Origin: Leptospira alstonii serovar Sichuan str. 79601
Lineage (GTDB): Bacteria; Spirochaetota; Leptospiria; Leptospirales; Leptospiraceae
DNA length: 51,618 bases
Direction of reading: 5' to 3'
NCBI RefSeq assembly: GCF_000347175.1
Contig: NZ_ANIK01000109.1
Location: forward strand, 1-51,618
Part shown: one piece after another, positions 49,223 to 51,618 of the stretch
Layout of the letters: each line of letters starts with the position of its first letter
How positions within the stretch are numbered: position 1 is the stretch's first letter
Translations under genes and position numbers: made by a program
Notes under the pieces: generated by a model
What the model was told of the DNA's origin: nothing
Database searches by the model: none
What the model saw: only the letters and a program-made list of their open reading frames with translations

Positions 49223-51618
<2,396 letters not shown>

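Overview
The window is chromosomal DNA of a Leptospira species, most likely of the pathogenic clade. The evidence is the hrcA-grpE-dnaK-dnaJ cluster behind a CIRCE operator, spirochaete-type lipoproteins, a collagenase-like M9 lipoprotein, a motility-associated-factor type protein, SBBP beta-propeller lipoproteins and IS110 (IS1533-like) and ISL3 insertion sequences. Species is not resolved from sequence alone.

Layout. 1-1520 is mobile-element debris: the 3' end of an ISL3 element with its terminal inverted repeat, then a frameshifted 5' remnant of an IS110 element on the minus strand. 1.6-9 kb holds ssb, an orphan Imm11/DUF1629-like gene coupled to a BASS transporter, a two-gene set of a tail-anchored protein and a GHKL ATPase-like protein, and an SPFH protein coupled to threonine synthase. 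9.3-15.2 kb holds three tandem, diverged GT-C-like membrane proteins followed by a signal peptidase I. 15.3-19 kb holds a TetR regulator, an exported protein, an OmpA-like lipoprotein, a DoxX-like protein and a small c-type cytochrome. 19.7-22.5 kb is leuS with a tiny zinc-ribbon gene. 22.8-26.1 kb is an FtsX/LolD-type ABC exporter. 26.2-28.1 kb holds a Cys-rich exported peptide, YqgE and a Gfo/Idh/MocA oxidoreductase. 28.3-33.4 kb is the heat-shock operon. 33.7-36.4 kb is the M9 collagenase-like lipoprotein. 37.2-40.9 kb holds a class B PBP with a PASTA-like tail and an MptE/Maf-like protein, followed by tRNA-Pro(GGG) and sixA. 41.8-45.1 kb holds an ABC-2 exporter and a GHKL-HDOD protein. 45.1-48 kb is comEC-rsmA. 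48.2-51 kb holds a small unknown protein, a beta-propeller lipoprotein and dispersed repeats. The right edge cuts a second IS110 copy in the opposite orientation to the left remnant.

Most of the window is housekeeping and envelope biology. The least explained signals are: a two-copy ~150 bp structured repeat whose hairpin core is inverted relative to its flanks; a MITE-like repeat family with 13-bp terminal inverted repeats; a recurrent intergenic GAGTTCCCAC motif; two paralogous GHKL modules far apart; and the tandem GT-C-like genes. No CRISPR array, prophage or complete defence system was seen.
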